A stretch of DNA of 64,000 bases from Heliopora coerulea. Its lineage: Eukaryota > Cnidaria > Anthozoa > Scleralcyonacea > Helioporidae. Position 1 is the stretch's first letter, and each line of letters begins with the position of its first letter. The notes beneath the pieces were generated by a model. It did not search any database, was not told the origin of the DNA, and was given only the letters and a program-made list of their open reading frames with translations. This document shows, in pieces, positions 33,301 through 60,297 of the stretch. The position numbers were made by a program, and so were the translations under genes. The stretch is from contig JASJOG010000437.1 in NCBI GenBank assembly GCA_030142905.1, forward strand, positions 62,001 to 126,000. Direction: 5' to 3'.

Positions 33301-36300
33301 CTCAATCTATTCTCGTCACTTGTCAGACTACTTTCCCCTAAATTTCTTGGGGCCATGCCCCATCAGTACCCCCTATCAGGTGCGCGCTTGAAAAGACTTC
33401 AGAAGAATCAACCTGAAATACTAGCTTTGATTAAGGTTGTTTTCATTCGAGTACAGTGGGTAAACATACAATACACGCTTCAGCAATGTTAACAAGAGAC
33501 TTGGTTAACTCCTCGCGATGCGTAACCATAACAACGCGTTTACTACGCCGTTGACCGTATGACAATGAGAAAGAAAGTGAGAGGGCGAGATGGAAAAATC
33601 ATAGGGAGTTAAGCAAAACAAAACGCCACTCGATAAAATGGAAAGGCGGACGGCCCTTCCGTTTAGGCTAGTAATACTAAGTATTTTGTTCAGTTAGGAT
33701 ACTGAATATTCATATTTAGATACGACAAGAATGAAGTGAAATAAACGGCCCAGTGAAATACCAACTCCAACTCCAACTCTAACCCTAACCCTAACGAAGT
33801 TTCGCTTTTAAATTTTTGTTTTGTCCAGGCGTTCAGAAGCCCTAGTTAGTTTCTGAACTGTGCCAAGGTGGCATTTTACACCTTTTTCTGTTCATTACCA
33901 GAAAATATACTATCATTAACGCCAACCTCGAAATCATTGACGCAAAAAATACATTCATTTTATTCAATCGACATTCATTGGCATAGATACGCAACCATTT
34001 GCATCAAAGGACATTCCACAGCGCCAAGACGACCATTAACACCATTCTCTAGTATACATTAGAGATAATAAAATTTCAACTACACCAGAGAAATATCTTG
34101 CCTAATTGAAATATTATTATCCCTAATGTGTAGTAGAATGGTGTTAATGGTCGTCTGTTGGCCCTGTGGAATACCCTTTGATGCAAATGGTTGCGCATCT
34201 ACGCTAACGAACGTCGATTCGATAAAATGAATGTATTTTTGCGTTAATAAGTTTGAGTTTGGCGTTAATGACTGCATATTTTCTGGTAATGAGCAGCAAT
34301 AGGTGTATTTTACGTGGGCCGAGTTGATCAGTTCAATGAATCGCTACCAGCCGTTGCCACACATCTCGGACGAAATATCATACATTACATGGGAACGTTA
34401 AATACCATCGAAAGTCTAACTTACCAACGTCTCGAATAAAGTTCTGCGGTCGTTGTCCAGTGTCCACGAAATGCTGACAGTAGTCATTGTGTGGATTGGC
34501 ACTTTGGGTTCCCTTGAATGAATACAATAGGATACTCAAGGGTCGTGAAGTTCATCTGATGTAAGCTTTAGGGAAGTTTAAAAGCACCTTTAATCCGCAA
34601 GGGAGCGAGTCTACAGACTAGCTTGACAAAGACACAAATCCGTGAAATCAAGAAATTGCAGATATTCCAAGATCAAAATTGTTTTATTTGCTTGTACCTT
34701 TAAGAAAGTGCTGGAATCTTTGTAATAAGCTTCTTGCATTTCTTCAAATTCACCTTCGGAATAATCGTCCTCGTCTGTGTACTGAAAGGAAACAGGATTA
34801 TAAATATAATATTTGAGATTATGACAGGGATTATTAAATTATGAACCTTGCTTTTCGTTACATGCTGCTAATTTGTTTGCTCACTCACTTGCTTTCTCCT
34901 TAGCCCCCTCCTTCTCTAGCTCCCTCACTTTCTCCCTCTCCCTCAATTGCTGTCCCCCTCCCAAACTCCCTCATTTGCTCCCTGCCCACTTCCTTTGTCA
35001 TTTGCTCCCTCACTACCCACCCTTCCTCCCTCATTCCCTCATTCCCTTCCTCCCTTGATCCCTTCCTTCCTCACTCCCTCCCTGATTCACTACCTCGCTC
35101 ACTCAGTCCCTCACTCCCACCATTCCTTGATTGCTTCCCCACTCCATGAAAAAAAACTTACCTCTTCTTTGGGCTTCTTTTTTCCACTTCCTTTTTCATC
35201 AGTAGTTACAACCTAAGACACCAAAATAAACTCAGTGGAACATGTTGTAAGATACACAACCAATGTGAAGTCATTCTTCACATTTTTAATTTTGTCTCCA
35301 GTCTTATACAGTCATCTAGCAATGGCTAATGTACTGATGGAATTCATTAAAGTTCAAAAACTCATTAATAATTCATGAGTAAAATACAAAGGAAACCCAT
35401 AGCCATATTGTGTCTTTAAATGTGATAAAAACATGCTTACTTTTCTCCTCAAACTTTTTTGACCTACAAAACATCAATTTTCAAACTTTCTTCATGAGTC
35501 CGTGTATTAGGGAGTAAATTTTCAAAGTATGTGGTTTATCAGATGTAAAACACTCCACTTTCACCTCATGTTTGAAATCCTATAAAGTACTTCTGGTCAT
35601 CTTTTAAATATTACTTAATAATCTGACATTTAAACTGGAGAAAAAAAAGCAGTTACCTCACTTATGCTTTTATATAACATAGTTTTCTTAGGAGTGTTGT
35701 TTGAAACAATTGAATGTTTGACAGACAGTAATTCCACCAATATACAAATAAACTACAGTGGAACCCTGTTAATAAGGCCAACATCAGGACATACAAACTT
35801 GGCTGCATTAATGGGACAGGGTCAAGTTTTGTGGCTGGTCTCTTTCAGGTCATGTAATTACAGGTACAATGAAATTTGACTTAAAATTAACTTCTTTTTT
35901 TTTTATGTTCTTAATACACATGCTCTCAAGCTGTTCTCTCAGAAAAACTTTCTGAGTCCCTGATGGGAATTGAACCCATAACCTTCTGATCGCTGGTGAG
36001 ACACTCTAACCATTAAGTTACAAAGACTCAGATGGTGAGCAAAGGTTAAATTTGTGTACTGGTTTGTATATGAACCAGTACACAAATTTGTATATCTATA
36101 CATTTCTATACATATATATAAATTCGTATATCTATAAATTCGTATATCTATACGAACCAGTACACAAATTTAACCTTTGCTCACCATCTGAGTCTAAGTA
36201 ACTCAATGGTTAGAGCATCTCACTGGCGATCAGAAGGTTACAGTTTGATTCCCATCAGGGACTCAGAAAGTTCTTCTGAGAGAACAGCTTGAGAGCATGC

Positions 36301-36518
36301 ATATTAAAAACATAATTACCAAGCTACCACAAACACATCATTGATTAAAATTAATTATTTGTGAGTATCTGGAGTGCAGAAGAAATGTGTTGTAACAAAA
36401 GGTAAACAAAACTGGCTTTTATAAGAAGTCAAAGCTGTTGACAAGGTAGTAAATTGGAGTGGTGGACACAGAATGGAAAATGCTATGCTTTACTTATTAT
36501 ATCCTTGGTAAATAAAGA

Positions 36519-36560
<42 letters not shown>

Positions 36561-38848
36561 GGATATTGACAGCAACCTCTCCATATGAAATGAAAAATTG
36601 TATGCTCAAAGAGAAAAGCACACTGTCAGGTAGAAGTTGATACCCTGATGGCAATTACATATCAATTTTATATGTGACAAAGCAATCTTCTCAAAACACT
36701 CTTCAAAGTGGTAACTTTTGAAAGTCCTATTTTATCACACAAGTGCGAACATTTTCAAAAGAAACTTTTGAAAATGCATCAGTGGAAAGGTTGAGACAAA
36801 TCCTGATTGGAGGCAGAAAAAAATGCAAGAAAGAAATGAAAACTGTTTCAAAGGCAACAGAGAACATAATGCAAAATCTGACTAAAAAAATGCAAAAATG
36901 ACAGATATTTCTCTTCCCAAATTCACTAATAAGTGGCAAGAAAAACAGGGAAATCAGGACCAAGACACAATGTGGAAATGTGATTGTTATATAATATTTC
37001 AACAATTTTGAACCTGATTTTCGCTTAAAATACAGGTTCTCTTGAGAAGCCAATCAAGCCATACCAGTATTGCAAACACTAAACTTGCATTTGATCTGGT
37101 TTCCACACACTGCAAAGTTGGCTAAAAAATTCTGCTAATCAAAAATATGATTTAATCAGTGCCACCACAAATAAGTACACAACATCAAAAAGTCATAAAC
37201 TTTAGGGAGTGCTGCAAAGACTTTTCAAGTAAATGCAGTTAGTGGTAAGTCATAAATGAGGTCTATGAACAAACAAGGCAGCTCTATACATTGAAAACTG
37301 TTTCATGCTAGTGCAAAGACATTGACAGTGACCATAGACACCTTGTGGAGGATTCATTTGTGTTCATTAAAGAGTTCCAACCTTAGTGTCGAAGGGATAG
37401 TTTCTCAATCAAATCATGGTCACAAAATGTACATTTAAGAGGAATGTTACAAGCAAATACATGTGGCACTTTCATGATATCATGAAAGGGGAATCAGAGA
37501 GGAATCAAACCCTCAACCCTTGGATAACCACTTCTATGTTCTAACCATTAACCTATAGAGACTCAGAAAGTGTCCCAGATTCAAGGTTCAACATGACAGT
37601 TATAAGAGACACCATTATCCATAATCATAATAGCAGCCACAATATGTGAATCATGATCTTATACTATAAGAATCAAAGCCAAAGTAACTCAATGACTTGA
37701 GTGTCTCACCAGTCATAAGAAGGTTAGGCTTCATTCCTCCATATTGCTATAGAGTATGTTTATAACTGTAACATGAATTATACAAAGTGAAATATCATAT
37801 CATAAGAAATGTCAATACCTTTGGTGCTTCAGTCAATATACCAGGCAACTCAAATGCCTCAACAGTTTTCTTTTTTAGTGCTGGTTCATCTTTTGTACTC
37901 TCTGGTGTTTGTTGTTGTTGTCGTTTGGCTGTAACCTTGAGAGAACTAGTCTCTGGCTTGTTTCCCAGAACATGGCCAATGGTGTTTGTATCACTAGCAC
38001 CAAGCTTCATGTCAAAGAGAAGACATAAAAAGAGGATGGTCTGAGCAAACCTAACATACAATTCCACTCTAATAATATGGAACAGCTGATATGGTTCCTA
38101 GCCAAAACTAAATTTAGAAATTGCATGGGACATTCACTTGCTATCAACATGCCAAACAATCTCTAGGTTTAATTTATGCAAGGCTTCCAGAAATTATTGG
38201 GGTATGTTCCATATTCCATATCATTCCATACCACATGGTAATTCACATGAGAAATGGATGGCAAACTGATCAGACCATGTTCTCACTCTCTGGTGCTAAT
38301 TCACACAGATACAACTGACTGTATAATTTTCCAGTCGATCACTACCTAAAATAACATTAGAGAATTGTTTTGTAAGATTTAAGAGGTTCGGGGTGTCGTT
38401 AATGTTGGTTAATCAGGCAATCGATACACTAGCCCCTAATTCCCCTTGAGGAATCGAAATCAGCAACCATTTCTTTTTAAAAGCTTGTTTTGCTTTCGAC
38501 AGGTTTTTTCGTCAATAAATCACTCTTAAAAATACAAAAAAACCGACTAGATCTTACTGTAACTACGAATAATGACATAGTAACGTTTGCTGTTAATCTT
38601 ACTGATTGCAAAAATATATTAATGAAAGTACTTCATTTGTGCCAATTTGAACATCTGAAGTAAAGTTAAGGTCTGAGCATAATTACCAGCTTGTAGCAGA
38701 ATCAACTGGTGAGTTTTCTCGAGTTTATAGTAACTGACCTGTGAGCAAACCGAGTGAGATAATTATTGTACATTTTACCTACCAGTGGAGCAAGAAGTTG
38801 ACGCCGAAGTTTAGATTTTTCCTTTATTTGTTTTATCCTTTCGGTCAT
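21014..38848 (-). CDS. METTL14: METTL14, m6A methyltransferase subunit (complete, 12 exons)
   Basis: Minus-strand exons in order: 38848-38783, 38004-37819, 35212-35162, 34781-34698, 34512-34425, 32080-32025, 27288-27254, 26473-26329, 25623-25531, 24705-24490, 22613-22502, 21354-21014. Every border is AG/GT, every phase closes, and the product is 490 residues (human 456). N-terminal coiled region KIREK-type ([18 protein letters not shown]), then the MT-A70 domain: [24 protein letters not shown] at about 213-216, [49 protein letters not shown]. The tail is an RGG-rich RNA-binding segment ending RGGFPTR. METTL14 pairs with METTL3 in the nucleus, holds RNA and does not itself use SAM. Animal METTL14 commonly has EPPL; here the first residue is Asp. 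An intact Tigger transposon lies in intron 6. Confidence 0.97.
22003..22050. repeat. Hairpin TTATGAAATGATAACTT
   Basis: TTATGAAATGATAACT and AGTTATCATTTCATAA pair around a short loop. Nothing else was seen between exons 12 and 11. Confidence 0.75.
22502..22613 (-). CDS. METTL14: METTL14 exon 11
   Basis: Reads [20 protein letters not shown] then [17 protein letters not shown]; leaves one base of a split Gly. Confidence 0.97.
22614..24489. other. METTL14 intron 10 rich in repeat B copies
   Basis: Repeat B pieces at about 23490-23660 (minus), 23680-23850 (minus) and 24129-24390 (plus), each with GCCATCTTGGC or its complement (23575, 23754, 24315). The rest shows nothing. Confidence 0.6.
24490..24705 (-). 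CDS. METTL14: METTL14 exon 10
   Basis: Seventy-two codons: [20 protein letters not shown], then [19 protein letters not shown] and [10 protein letters not shown]. The CWIK-N and KEHCLMG-KG segments bind the METTL3 partner and RNA in known structures. Confidence 0.97.
24921..24959. repeat. Three tandem 13-mers TGCACCGTGACGT
   Basis: Perfect triplet, each with a TGACGT half-site, then GGTCACGTGAC. In METTL14 intron 9, close to exon 10. Confidence 0.8.
25531..25623 (-). CDS. METTL14: METTL14 exon 9
   Basis: Thirty-one codons, phase 0-0: [20 protein letters not shown] then [11 protein letters not shown]. Confidence 0.97.
26329..26473 (-). CDS. METTL14: METTL14 exon 8 (DPPL motif)
   Basis: Reads [20 protein letters not shown] then [14 protein letters not shown] and WRPWTWEE. 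It carries the degenerate active-site motif, DPPL here. Confidence 0.97.
26736..26962. repeat. Two adjacent hairpins in METTL14 intron 7
   Basis: CTACTCGCTATCTAT with its complement at 26736-26771, and CAATTAGATTATAAGCTCG with its complement at 26888-26962. Together they may form one MITE. Confidence 0.65.
27254..27288 (-). CDS. METTL14: METTL14 exon 7 (35 nt)
   Basis: A micro-exon reading [11 protein letters not shown] plus AT of a split Met codon. Phases agree with exons 6 and 8. Confidence 0.95.
27914..28162 (-). pseudogene. LINE ORF2 C-terminal fragment
   Basis: The minus-strand frame reads [17 protein letters not shown], then [19 protein letters not shown]. The A---WNSLP---R pattern is the common C-terminal end of non-LTR reverse transcriptase polyproteins (CR1/L2/RTE-like). 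Only the tail survives, 5'-truncated. Confidence 0.65.
28464..30620 (+). mobile_element. Tigger (pogo) DNA transposon, apparently intact, 2157 bp
   Basis: The ends are perfect inverted repeats, CAGTGGTTATTCAATTATCCG, flanked by TA at 28462-28463 and 30621-30622. Just inside each end, ATTATCCGG-like words recur (about 28476, 28492, 28507; about 30541, 30560, 30600), plausible transposase binding sites. A single uninterrupted transposase gene lies between. It is inserted in intron 6 of METTL14, opposite to that gene's sense. Confidence 0.97.
28837..30459 (+). CDS. Tigger/pogo transposase, 540 residues
   Basis: ATG at 28837 is chosen because [20 protein letters not shown] begins the usual CENP-B-like N-terminus; the open frame runs further upstream without another sensible start. 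Residues about 10-60 are the psq-type helix-turn-helix ([10 protein letters not shown]), 80-165 a CENPB/Tc5-type second DNA-binding domain ([19 protein letters not shown]), and 175-345 the DDE_1 nuclease. Catalytic residues are D183 (NCDETGL), D297 (FLDNCAAH) and D332 (QPMDQGV), a DD34D spacing. The acidic C-terminal part ends in QPKIHAFF (530-537), which fits the PCNA-binding PIP-box pattern Q-x-x-I-x-x-F-F. No stop or frameshift is seen. It cuts and pastes the surrounding element. Confidence 0.96.
   Translation: MDSSKQKRKRVVLTIEDKVEICDMVEKKIPRSEIMAKFNIGKSTVGDILKQQKELREFKQNRSELGIAKSLKSKKTMKGGMFGQLDDALYLWFRQQREKGSPVTGPILLEKAIEFHSMIYPNAAREFKASLGFQYRFCSRFGIKSLAISGEKLSADNASADEFIERFPSVVEGYLPEQIFNCDETGLYFKMLPGRTLASVHNQASGGKKAKERVTVNACANVTGSLKMPLLLIGKSKNPRCFRGIDKNALPVIYRNQKNSWVDTEIFSEWFHHYFVPFAQRGLEEMGLDPKAILFLDNCAAHPSEEELISIDGKVTSEFLPPNTTPLIQPMDQGVLECLKRLYRKSVLRDLVSTDIPMLDFLRSIDILKVIERIGIAWDQVTPDTIRCSWRKLIPIQDFASSSNDLTAQTESCSNSEFIAQLAEVNMEVSSKEIDDWFSMDGPGYEHLDDNGIVDLIVNADVAEPDSDEEPEALQKEPMKCPVSNAEAMEMFDKCLLWLRWQEEASVANTATLVQLREIAAEKRRAARVQPKIHAFFRPK
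30623..32024. other. METTL14 intron 6, after the Tigger
   Basis: No exon, RNA or repeat recognised. Confidence 0.5.
32025..32080 (-). CDS. METTL14: METTL14 exon 6
   Basis: Reads [18 protein letters not shown], near identical to vertebrates; ends in phase 0. Confidence 0.97.
32081..33869. other. METTL14 intron 5, first part
   Basis: No exon seen. CTAACCCTAACCCTAACG at 33777-33800 is an interstitial telomere-like tract. Confidence 0.5.
33870..34312. repeat. Foldback of two family-D copies, 215-bp arms
   Basis: The left arm (CTGTTCATTACCAGAAAATA, GCCAACCTCGAAATCATT, CAACCATTTGCATCAAAGG) is repeated as its complement in the right arm, ending TGGTAATGAGCAGCAATAGG. Single copies lie at 45878-46430 and 54815-55030. 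Confidence 0.9.
34425..34512 (-). CDS. METTL14: METTL14 exon 5
   Basis: Reads [15 protein letters not shown] and [14 protein letters not shown]; ends with one base of a split Gly codon. Confidence 0.97.
34698..34781 (-). CDS. METTL14: METTL14 exon 4
   Basis: Twenty-eight codons, phase 0-0: acidic [15 protein letters not shown], then [18 protein letters not shown] precedes the methyltransferase domain in animal METTL14. Confidence 0.95.
34865..35145. repeat. Homopyrimidine tract (plus strand) in METTL14 intron 3
   Basis: About 280 bases of CTCCCTCACT-like sequence. On the sense (minus) strand the pre-mRNA is G/A-rich with many GGG runs. The tract fills most of the intron between exons 3 and 4. 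Confidence 0.88.
35162..35212 (-). CDS. METTL14: METTL14 exon 3
   Basis: A 17-codon exon, phase 0-0, reading [17 protein letters not shown]. It is fixed by the open phase and splice sites rather than by strong similarity. Confidence 0.85.
35213..35904. other. METTL14 intron 2, no feature seen
   Basis: AT-rich; nothing recognised. Confidence 0.5.
35905..36313. repeat. Inverted pair of tRNA-headed SINEs, family C
   Basis: Minus-strand tRNA-like head at 35956-36027 and plus-strand head at 36192-36262, each with the CTCAGAAA/TTTCTGAG hairpin and AGCTTGAGAGCATG body. The spacer repeats GTACACAAATTTAACC on both sides. Confidence 0.88.
36521..36556. repeat. ATT trinucleotide repeat
   Basis: About 12 ATT units. 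Confidence 0.95.
36557..37818. other. METTL14 intron 2, SINE remnants
   Basis: Decayed family-C heads at about 37489-37566 (minus; GGAATCAAACCCTCAACC) and 37680-37735 (plus; AACTCAATGACTTGAGTGTC). No exon. Confidence 0.5.
37819..38004 (-). CDS. METTL14: METTL14 exon 2
   Basis: Sixty-two codons, phase 0-0. It begins [16 protein letters not shown], aligned with the vertebrate LGAESADSIGAVLNSK segment; the remainder is low-complexity and charged (QQQQ, KKK). Confidence 0.93.
38783..38848 (-). CDS. METTL14: METTL14 exon 1
   Basis: Starts with ATG (38848-38846): [20 protein letters not shown] then PL, donor gtaggt. KLRRQLLA is shared with vertebrate METTL14, which fixes the start. Confidence 0.95.
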
Positions 38849-41800
38849 TTTAGTCACAAAATTTATCCAGTGCAATAGCTTACTTAACAATAAAATTCCC
38901 TATCAACTAAAAAAGAACCAGTAAATGACATTCCGTTGATGTTTTATGATATAAACTGTAAAATCGTTGGTCAGAAATTTGCACGATGTACAAAACGATG
39001 CACACATCAGGAAAATCGGACATGAGAAATTTTGTATTAGCTGACCAAAATATTGCAGGCGCCTACCTAATATTCTGGACTGCTTTACTTACGGATTTGG
39101 TTGTCAACTACCTTTGCGCAATTTTACATTCCCAAATGCGAAGCAAGGAAAATCCTCCCGATGTTCTTGCGTTCAATTTAGAGGTATTTTTATGACACAC
39201 TAACAGAATAGGATCATGTATTAGATAAATTAGGTCGAAGCAACAAGAAAGAAGCGTTTGAAGCAAGAGGGGCGCTTTGTGACCTTACTATATTTATGCA
39301 GATCTCTAAAATTTGAGTACTTTTCAAGACCAGCTTTCGAGTAAGGAACTCCGCAGTTACATCATGTAAAGTTGTTTTAGATAATGTATTTTCCACTCCA
39401 GTATTTTCAAATACAGTTGTCCGCAGGTTGTTTACTTTACGCCTACGGTCTACTTTGAGGTACTGTTTACTATGGCTGCACCATAAACACATTTAGCAGC
39501 TGACGTTTTGTGATGCCGTCCGTTGCTACACGATATCGTCTGGCATTTCCATCGTCTTTGTCTGTACGACTTACATGACATCTATCATTTGTCGCAATTA
39601 TTCGTCATCAGTTGTCAACGTAATACTCTCTGCATATATGTGCATATATTTTTTCTTATTTATTTATTTAGTTAGTTAATTTATGTATTTACTTGTTTGC
39701 TTGTTTGCTTATTTATTTCACAAATCATTTCTTTATTTCCTGCCAAAAGCACGTTCTAGTATGTTGATTTTAAAAACACCCCCCAAAAAGTCCAAGTTTT
39801 ACCTTCTTGTTGCCAGAATAATTTAGCACTGACAAGCCAAGAATTCAAACCTGTGCCACATGCCATTCAACACTGTGTTGCCCCAAGTTGAAGTTTAGCT
39901 CATCAACTTAGATGCCTTGTCAATAGGTAAGGTTATTCTGCACTCTGTTAACATCATGACCACATAATTAGAAACAGATTCACAATTTTATTGACACATT
40001 TGCAAACACTAATACCCCAACTCTAATACTTAACCTGCATAGAAACCATACTGTAATATTGACACATCGGTAATCAGTTTAGTGTAATATAACCTTTCTT
40101 AATCCTCATGTTATAGCAAGGAACGATACTTCACGGCACGGTACGGCACTTCGCGGCACGTTACGGAATTTCACGGCTTGTTACGACTACGTACGGCTGT
40201 GAAAATCCAAGCCGAACCGAAACGTGATGAAAAAATATCGGTGAACCGGACCAGACTTACCAGATTTACAGGTCAGACTAAATGACTGGATTAAACTCGC
40301 AATACTGGACATTACGGTAGAATGATACCCCCTCAATCGGAAGTCAGACATCCTCTCGTTCAGACTGCCCGAAATTCCGTTGTCTGGAGTCAACAGGACT
40401 AACGCCAAGGAAATTACATATCTCATAAGCGCGATCGTAGTTCAATTTTTATTGCGGGGATGTTTACAGTCTTACCATTTACTTCAGGCCTCTTACATGG
40501 GATCTCTTATTCATCCAAGACTCTACCAAAGTATTCAAGTTGGCAGGACGAGGTAAGCAAAGAAAAAATACGCCGGTAAACTAGAAAGTTCAGTAAGAAC
40601 TGGTGGTACCCAGTGATAAACAATGGAAAATGTGAAAATTAAATTTGTTAGCGACAGCCAAGGTGGCATGAGTGTTAGAGAAGTTCCCAGATTTTTCATA
40701 ATTTTATATTTTCCATTAACATCGGTGAGACATCTTTCAAACGTCGCTCAGTGGTAAACGACTCTCATAGACAATGAATATTGTCTATTCATGTATAAAC
40801 AATTTTCCAACGGCTAGAAATAAACACTAGCTTCCTGAGGTCATGTTCTGCCGTTTCTACGGTAAAAAATTTGATTTTGACACTAAAACTCCGGGGATTC
40901 CATCTGAATGACGGGAATATGTTATTTAATACTGCATGCAGTACAACGTGTTACGTTCGTGATGTTCACGTGGAGTGAGATAATTGAGTGCATGTTTAAC
41001 CTCACGGCAAAATGTACAGTTTCAAGCGTTCCAAACTATTTTGTTCAGAAATAGTGTAATAAAATAGTTTCCCTCAATTTTTCTCCCTGAATTTGTTCAG
41101 ACAGTAGGAATTGGGACGGTAATGCAGGGGCTAGGGTGGGATTAAGGCTCCAGTTTTTTGTAAAAAGTATACCTACTTCAAGCGTGTTCGACGCGAACAA
41201 TGAGGAATTTAAATTAATTTGTATTTTTCGTGGGAAAATAATCCATTTGTTGCCACCAGGACGTACAGGAAATTGAAACCAGTGCAGTGAAACTATTCCC
41301 ACTGATCATGTTACCGTGAGAGGAGACATTTAAATCGAACGTATATGGCGCGGAGAGGAAAAAGGCCGATGTATTTGGCGTACATAATAATGAAGGGAAA
41401 TGATAAACTAGATTTTCGTGCAGATGCGCAGCCCATCAATATTAGGTGGTCCTTTCCCCTTCCATTGAAATGGCAGAAGTGCTGCCTAAAATGAAATCGA
41501 CGTTGAGTCCACATTGCGCGCAATCATTACGTGCCAGTACTTATGTAGATGCACGCTATATTGACAATTTGCAAGGTGATATCCGTGCCACACAAAGGTT
41601 CTAGTTTAGATTTTGTTGTTTTTCTAAGTTAAATTCCCTTTACGCGAAGCATTTCCACTTCTTATTTTGCACTTGAATGCTCAATTAATTTGCGTTTTGC
41701 TAGTTATCAACTACTTGCATCACAAACTTGCAGCATTTTTCAAGACAGGTGGTACTAATTGTTTAGGAATAAATACCAATGAATGGTACTGCCAAAGGTT

Positions 41801-42119
41801 TTGTGTGAAACCGTGGCACATCAATAGCACCTCATGCGCAGTGTTTCTCCCAGGATTGAAAAAGGCCTCCTTACCAAGGGTGAACAAATGCACATTTTTG
41901 CCAAGTCTAGGGCATGCTCCATACAAAATTTATACTTCTGTAATATATCCTTGTCCCAAAACTGGTATTACTTGTTTCTTAAGCAACTTTAGCATTTCAA
42001 CAATTCCATTATATTGAAAAACCCTGTGTAAGTCATTATAACTAAATGAGGTTTACTGACAAAACTCACAGTGAGAGAAATATATTAGAGTATTTTGTCT
42101 ACACCAATCACACTTTTAA
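38849..42119. other. Divergent intergenic region, METTL14 / phospho-lyase
   Basis: No gene confirmed. A frame at 38986-39195 just upstream of METTL14 has one hydrophobic stretch (LIFWTALLTDLVVNYLCAIL) but no recognised family. Simple repeat TTTA at 39655-39720. GGCACG/TACGG short repeats at 40130-40200. A possible start ATG for the phospho-lyase at 41470 does not join in phase through its best donor. Confidence 0.45.
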
Positions 42120-42123
42120 TTAA

Positions 42124-42217
42124 CCCATTAAGGGCCAGGGCTCATCCTGTCGACAAGTAAAATTGTCTGGTGTTAGCCAAAGTAAAATGTTAAAGTGTGC
42201 CCTTGCCCCATAATGGG
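42124..42217. mobile_element. piggyBac-type MITE, 94 bp
   Basis: TTAA, CCCATTAAGGGCCAGGG ... CCCTTGCCCCATAATGGG, TTAA. TTAA target sites (42120-42123, 42218-42221) and CCC ends are the piggyBac hallmark. Weaker relatives are near 45197-45302 and 45318-45420. Confidence 0.8.
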
Positions 42218-42221
42218 TTAA

Positions 42222-43725
42222 ATTAGATTTTAGAATGAAGGTTGCTAATTTCTGTTAGTTGCCACTCATGTGACTGAAAATGTCTTATCATGAGCGAAAA
42301 AGTCTTATCATGAGCGAAAACGTATATTGTATAGTTATTACTCATGGATTTTAAAAAATGACATGAAAGCATTAAAAATGAAGGGTAAAGTTCACCAGGC
42401 TATGGTGCTGATGAACAGAGTCCCACACATGATAATCAGACAAGCAGCATTCTGGTGGTGAGGTGATTTAGTCTTGCACTGCTTTGACTTTAATGTTTTC
42501 TCTAGACAGATCATTTTTACTTGAGAAAGTATTGGTACTGTTATGATCACAAAGTAATTGTGGCAAAACTCCTTGTGGGCTACTATTCCCTGTTGCCTGG
42601 TTATCAATAATCACTAAATGACTCCTGTTATACTTTTGAATCTCAATAGTCATTCAAGTGCCCTTGAATTGAAGAAAATACCTTCAACTTAGCCAGAAAG
42701 TACCATTATCTACTATACTTTAGAATCCTGCAAGAAACAGGACAGTAGTGTTATATGACTGTAAAGCAAAGATTATCATGAGCAGTATACAGTAGCAATG
42801 ATTATGACAAATGAGTCAACACAAAATGCAGTCTCGCTGGCATCCCCCTCTGTGATCCTCATCTCTTACCATCATGTTGATTTCTTGCTAATACAATGTG
42901 TTTTAACTGTTTATTCAACCAACCTAAGAAGTTACTACAAGTGTTCAGTCATAAGGATTCCAATTAACCACTTTAATCTTCCATTGCTACATAATGTCAG
43001 CATTGACTAGTCATGTGATTCAATGTAAGAGATTTCAGTTGCAAAGGCAGGTATATGAAAATGTTATTTTGCATGATTATTCTTAAAATTGAAGAATACA
43101 CTGTTGTAACTCTTCAATCTTTTTCAATAATTTATTCAGTTAAATTTATCATTTACTTATTTATAGACTGGTTTGTTTGAATGTTTCATATGTTATTTCT
43201 TTTCTAACTGCAAATTATACAAAAAGACATTCACATATACCTGCATAGCAATATAAAAATCCAGTTCCTTACTATATAACAAACTAAGGTAAGTTCCCTG
43301 CCATCAAGTTCATATGCCTCTGAATATAGATGCATTGTTTGAACATCTCATCAGTGGCCAGAAGGTTGCTGGATTAGTGTGAATCTGGGATTCAGAAACT
43401 TTGTGGCTCAACAAATATCCATAATTTTTTTTTTCAATTCTGAGCCAGCATAAATCTTTAACTTGACATGATGCTGTTAGTTATGTTAAAAATTTAAATC
43501 AACAAAAAGATTAAAAATGTGGGAAACAGATAGGTTTTTAGTCTGAAACACAACATGAACACCTGGGCTGAATCATTAATGTAATTGTTGATATTTTTAA
43601 TCTTAAGGCTTTCCTGTATGTCATTAACTTCACTTGGTTTTGGCTTGTGAGCTAACAGGCTGCAAAGCCTGTTGTTCTAGAGTACATGATCAATTGTAAT
43701 ACCAGTTTATTCCTTTCTTCACCAG
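42222..43725. other. Upstream of the phospho-lyase exons, no gene seen
   Basis: The missing first exon may be here. CTTATCATGAGCGAAAA is duplicated at 42283-42318. A decayed SINE head lies at about 43315-43395. Confidence 0.45.

Positions 43726-60297
<16,572 letters not shown>

Noticed and set aside
34873..35216. Ser/Pro/Leu-rich open frames
   Set aside because: They translate the CT-rich simple tract in a METTL14 intron.
38986..39195. Divergent gene next to METTL14 with a membrane segment
   Set aside because: Only 69 codons, no recognised homologue, no convincing splice sites; kept only as a note in the intergenic entry.
41470..41575. First exon of the phospho-lyase (MAEVLPKMK...)
   Set aside because: Through the best donor (41576) the join to 43726 goes out of phase and hits TGA at once; only a weak alternative donor works.
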